In this document: piece after piece, positions 61,427-64,000 of the stretch | How positions within the stretch are numbered: position 1 is the stretch's first letter | How the letters are laid out: each line of letters starts with the position of its first letter | Assembly (NCBI GenBank): GCA_024529925.1 | Contig: JAFEUB010000729.1 | Coordinates: 138,967-202,966 of the forward strand | Length of the DNA: 64,000 nt | Source: Ophthalmolycus amberensis | Lineage: Eukaryota > Chordata > Actinopteri > Perciformes > Zoarcidae | Direction: 5' to 3' | The notes under the pieces: generated by a model | The model's database searches: none | What the model was told of the DNA's origin: nothing | Seen by the model: only the letters and a program-made list of their open reading frames with translations | Program-made: the position numbers and the translations under genes

Positions 61427-63423
61427 CCATACTGCACCACACATGCACACATAAATATAAGTGCACGTGCATGCAGAGACAGTATATACACATAGAGCAG
61501 TGCTGACTAAAACAGGGGTGCATCAAGAAATCCCACCCAGAAAGATGTTGGGCTGTTGGTTGAGGTGTAGCAGCAGGCTCCGCATGTTGTCCAAGTCTGA
61601 GAATAAAAAAACTCAACTTTCTCCTCATCTTACATTCATGCCTCTCAGCGGTGTCTAACTGGCATTTAGCTGCTTCATTGTGCGTGTGTGATCTTTAACG
61701 TCTATCTTTGTGAGGTCTAGTTTGAGTGTTTTGCCAATCCTAACTAGAAGTACAAATGTGTGTGTTTGTGTAAACATCAGACTCTGTGTGCCACTGCTGC
61801 ACTCTTTCACACTCATAATTACTTCACAACAAATGTGCTCACCTGAAATTTCAATATCGCTGCCTCAGACTAGCAGTGTGTTAATGTGTGTGTGTCTTGG
61901 TTCGTATGCATTGTAATTAGTCTTTACCTAACGCTGACTCATAACCTGTTTTTGGGCAACTGGATGCTCCAAGCTCCTTTATTTTAAGTGACGTAGTATT
62001 TTGAGGAAATTAGAGAGGAAATAAGGAACCAGACTAAACATGCTTACCTCTGTGTGTTTCAGACTAAACAAGATAAAGAGTCCGAGACGGCAGATGTGGT
62101 TTATTTCAGATCTACAAGTCGCCATTCTGTAAACAAACATGAGGAAATGTGCAATTAGAATAATGAGCACATGTGGCTCAGTTACAGTGGCCAGGAGTGA
62201 GCATCTGCATAACACTGACACCAATTAACTATGGTGGACACTTCCAAAATGTGTATGTTCATATCTGTGTGTTTGTAGAGTGTGTGTGCATGTTTGTGTG
62301 TGGCAGGGCTGACTTAAGTCGAGACGTCAGTATGTGTTTGCACAGGCCGCAATGATTCGGCCAGGCAGCTTCCCCATGGAGGCAGTACAGTGACAGAGAC
62401 ACACACACACACACACACACACACACAACTGCCCCACTACATTCAACACTCCCTTCCTCTAAGGACATCATTCCCCTTATTTACTCAGGCCAGTAGCACT
62501 GCCATGGCAACGAGCAGTGTTTTGGAGAGTGCTTGTTCGGGAATGTGTGTCGAGGGACAGATGAGCGAACGCATGGGACCCTTTGTACCTCTGCCGGCAC
62601 CTGAGAGAGGGAAGGGGGGGGGGGGGGGTAACCAAAGCCCAATAAGTCCACACGCAGAAGAGCACTTTTTCATAGCACACCTGACCTTTCTGTACACCTG
62701 AAATGTTGGTGACGTATGACATACACAGGTTTCCAGCATTATCCCCAAACTATCTGTGAACTGTGCAATGCAGCTGCACTGGCTTCTCCTTACTCAAGTC
62801 TTCCAAAGCACTGTAGCTTACAGCTGCGTTGCGTTAGCTCTGTGCCCTCTGATGAAAAAAAAAAAACATTTCCTGTTGGGAGTTGAGCAACAGCACAGAT
62901 TTGCAGAGCACCACTACGTTGTTTCAAGCAACGCTAGTGGGAAAAACAGTAGGATTTGTAGCATGCCCACATCTGTATGAGCTGGTGTTGCCAGTGAATG
63001 CCTGACCTGGTCCCTGCAGTCAGAGCAGTAGTTGTTGTCCTCTGTTTGAGGATAAAGAGCTGAGAGCTTTTTGGAGCACCACAGTTTTAGGCCTGACCAA
63101 GAACCTCAGTTCACGTCTTCCCTCTAATAAAACCCAAATCGTCATGACGCCTTGGTAACAAACAGAGAAATGACTAGATCATGATTGGACCAACAACCTT
63201 TGCAACTATCCCTGTAAACTGTAAAGCAATTCTAATCCAAAACGTACAAAAATACTGTAAACACATTAAACCATACACTTCAGAATCACTTAAAGGACAA
63301 ATACCAGAAGAGGGCAGTCATGTGCAGGATAAATACATGTTGACTGACATCCATGTATCTCTTTAGATAAAGGTTTTATATTTAGTGTCTTATTTTGTCA
63401 TATGTGTCTCTTTTTGTGAACAG

Positions 63424-63530
63424 TACTTGCACATTATGTCTGCTGTGGGAGGGCTTCATGCAGTGGGGTTTCCCTCATCCAGCCAGGAATCTGAAGATCC
63501 GAATGTCCCGATGAGTGAACTGTTCCAGAG
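63424..63530 (+). CDS. Candidate first coding exon of an unidentified gene
   Basis: The exon is bounded by CTCTTTTTGTGAACAG and GAG|GTAAGG, both good splice sites. An ATG at 63436 opens 31 codons plus two bases: MSAVGGLHAVGFPSSSQESE then DPNVPMSELFQR. The peptide looks like a disordered N-terminus. An upstream acceptor implies a 5'UTR exon in the gap to the left. I do not recognise the family. The next gene after GDPD4 in human is PAK1, and this is not the PAK1 N-terminus. Confidence 0.45.
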
Positions 63531-64000
63531 GTAAGGGTGCAGTTCCTTCTGTCGGATGCTTAGCAGATACACAGTGGCTCTCTTCGCTCTCAAAACGACC
63601 TTATTCGACTATTTTTGCTCGTCCTGGTTTGGCGGTGCTCGATATGAAACACGTGCGGCTACTTTAGGCTGTGACGGAGTTCTCATTAGATTAGCGGTAG
63701 CTGGACGTCGCGCAGATACACGTGCAGTTAGCACGAGAGCCGACTATAACTCAACTTCAAAGGGAGAGGCTGCCCCGTGTTGTTGGAGTGATAAAACTGC
63801 CCTTCAATGTAAGAATGTTAATGATCAAGGCTGCACTGCTTTTGATGGAAGAATATGTGAAGAGCCAAGTGAGAGCGTGTGAAAGAGCCTAAGTGAGTGC
63901 ATGGGTGTCTATGGTATTTCACAATAAGGGCCCCATAACCAGTACTTGAACCAAATACTCATCATAGTAATACATGACAGACTCACAGAGATGAATGGCA

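Noticed and set aside
63556..63882. 108-codon plus-strand ORF near the right edge
   Set aside because: It follows a good donor at 63531, so it lies in an intron. The composition is not protein-like and no motif is visible.

Overview
This is nuclear DNA from a bony fish, most likely a percomorph teleost. Genes are split by mostly short GT-AG introns. CA/GT microsatellites are very dense. The interspersed repeats include families I recognise from teleost genomes: a tRNA-derived SINE with A and B boxes, LINE-like tails, hAT MITEs and a PIF/Harbinger remnant. There is no bacterial, phage or CRISPR content.

Left third (1-22,400, + strand): the 3' two thirds of myosin VIIA (myo7a), an unconventional myosin of sensory hair cells and photoreceptors/RPE. 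I placed 29 coding exons that join in frame to 1,390 residues plus stop. In order they encode three IQ motifs, a single-alpha-helix, MyTH4-FERM 1, an SH3 and MyTH4-FERM 2. The motor domain and the first IQ motifs lie upstream of the window. One intron (15731-16643) is a minor-class AT-AC intron with a perfect U12 branch point. One exon has a second, in-frame donor 108 bp downstream.

Middle (22,400-29,100): a gap between two convergent genes. It holds an AT-rich degenerate repeat field and several exon-like segments on both strands that I cannot assign. A pair on the minus strand could form an alternative C-terminus for the next gene.

Right-centre (29,100-46,800, - strand): a complete six-TM glycerophosphodiester phosphodiesterase gene. 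It has 16 coding exons and 597 residues. I call it gdpd4 from its sequence and because human GDPD4 is the convergent neighbour of MYO7A. Its introns carry many MITE, SINE and LINE-tail copies.

Right end (46,800-64,000): no recognisable gene. It contains repeats, a SINE lodged in an ATCC/ATCT microsatellite, and one good candidate first coding exon of an unknown + strand gene at 63,424-63,530.

The strongest unusual signals concern splicing. The AT-AC intron sits in the second MyTH4 of myo7a. Four introns, two in each gene, have an AC repeat at the 5' splice site and a GT repeat at the 3' splice site, always in that polarity, so each pre-mRNA could fold the two ends together. Several acceptors use microsatellite DNA as, or in place of, a polypyrimidine tract.
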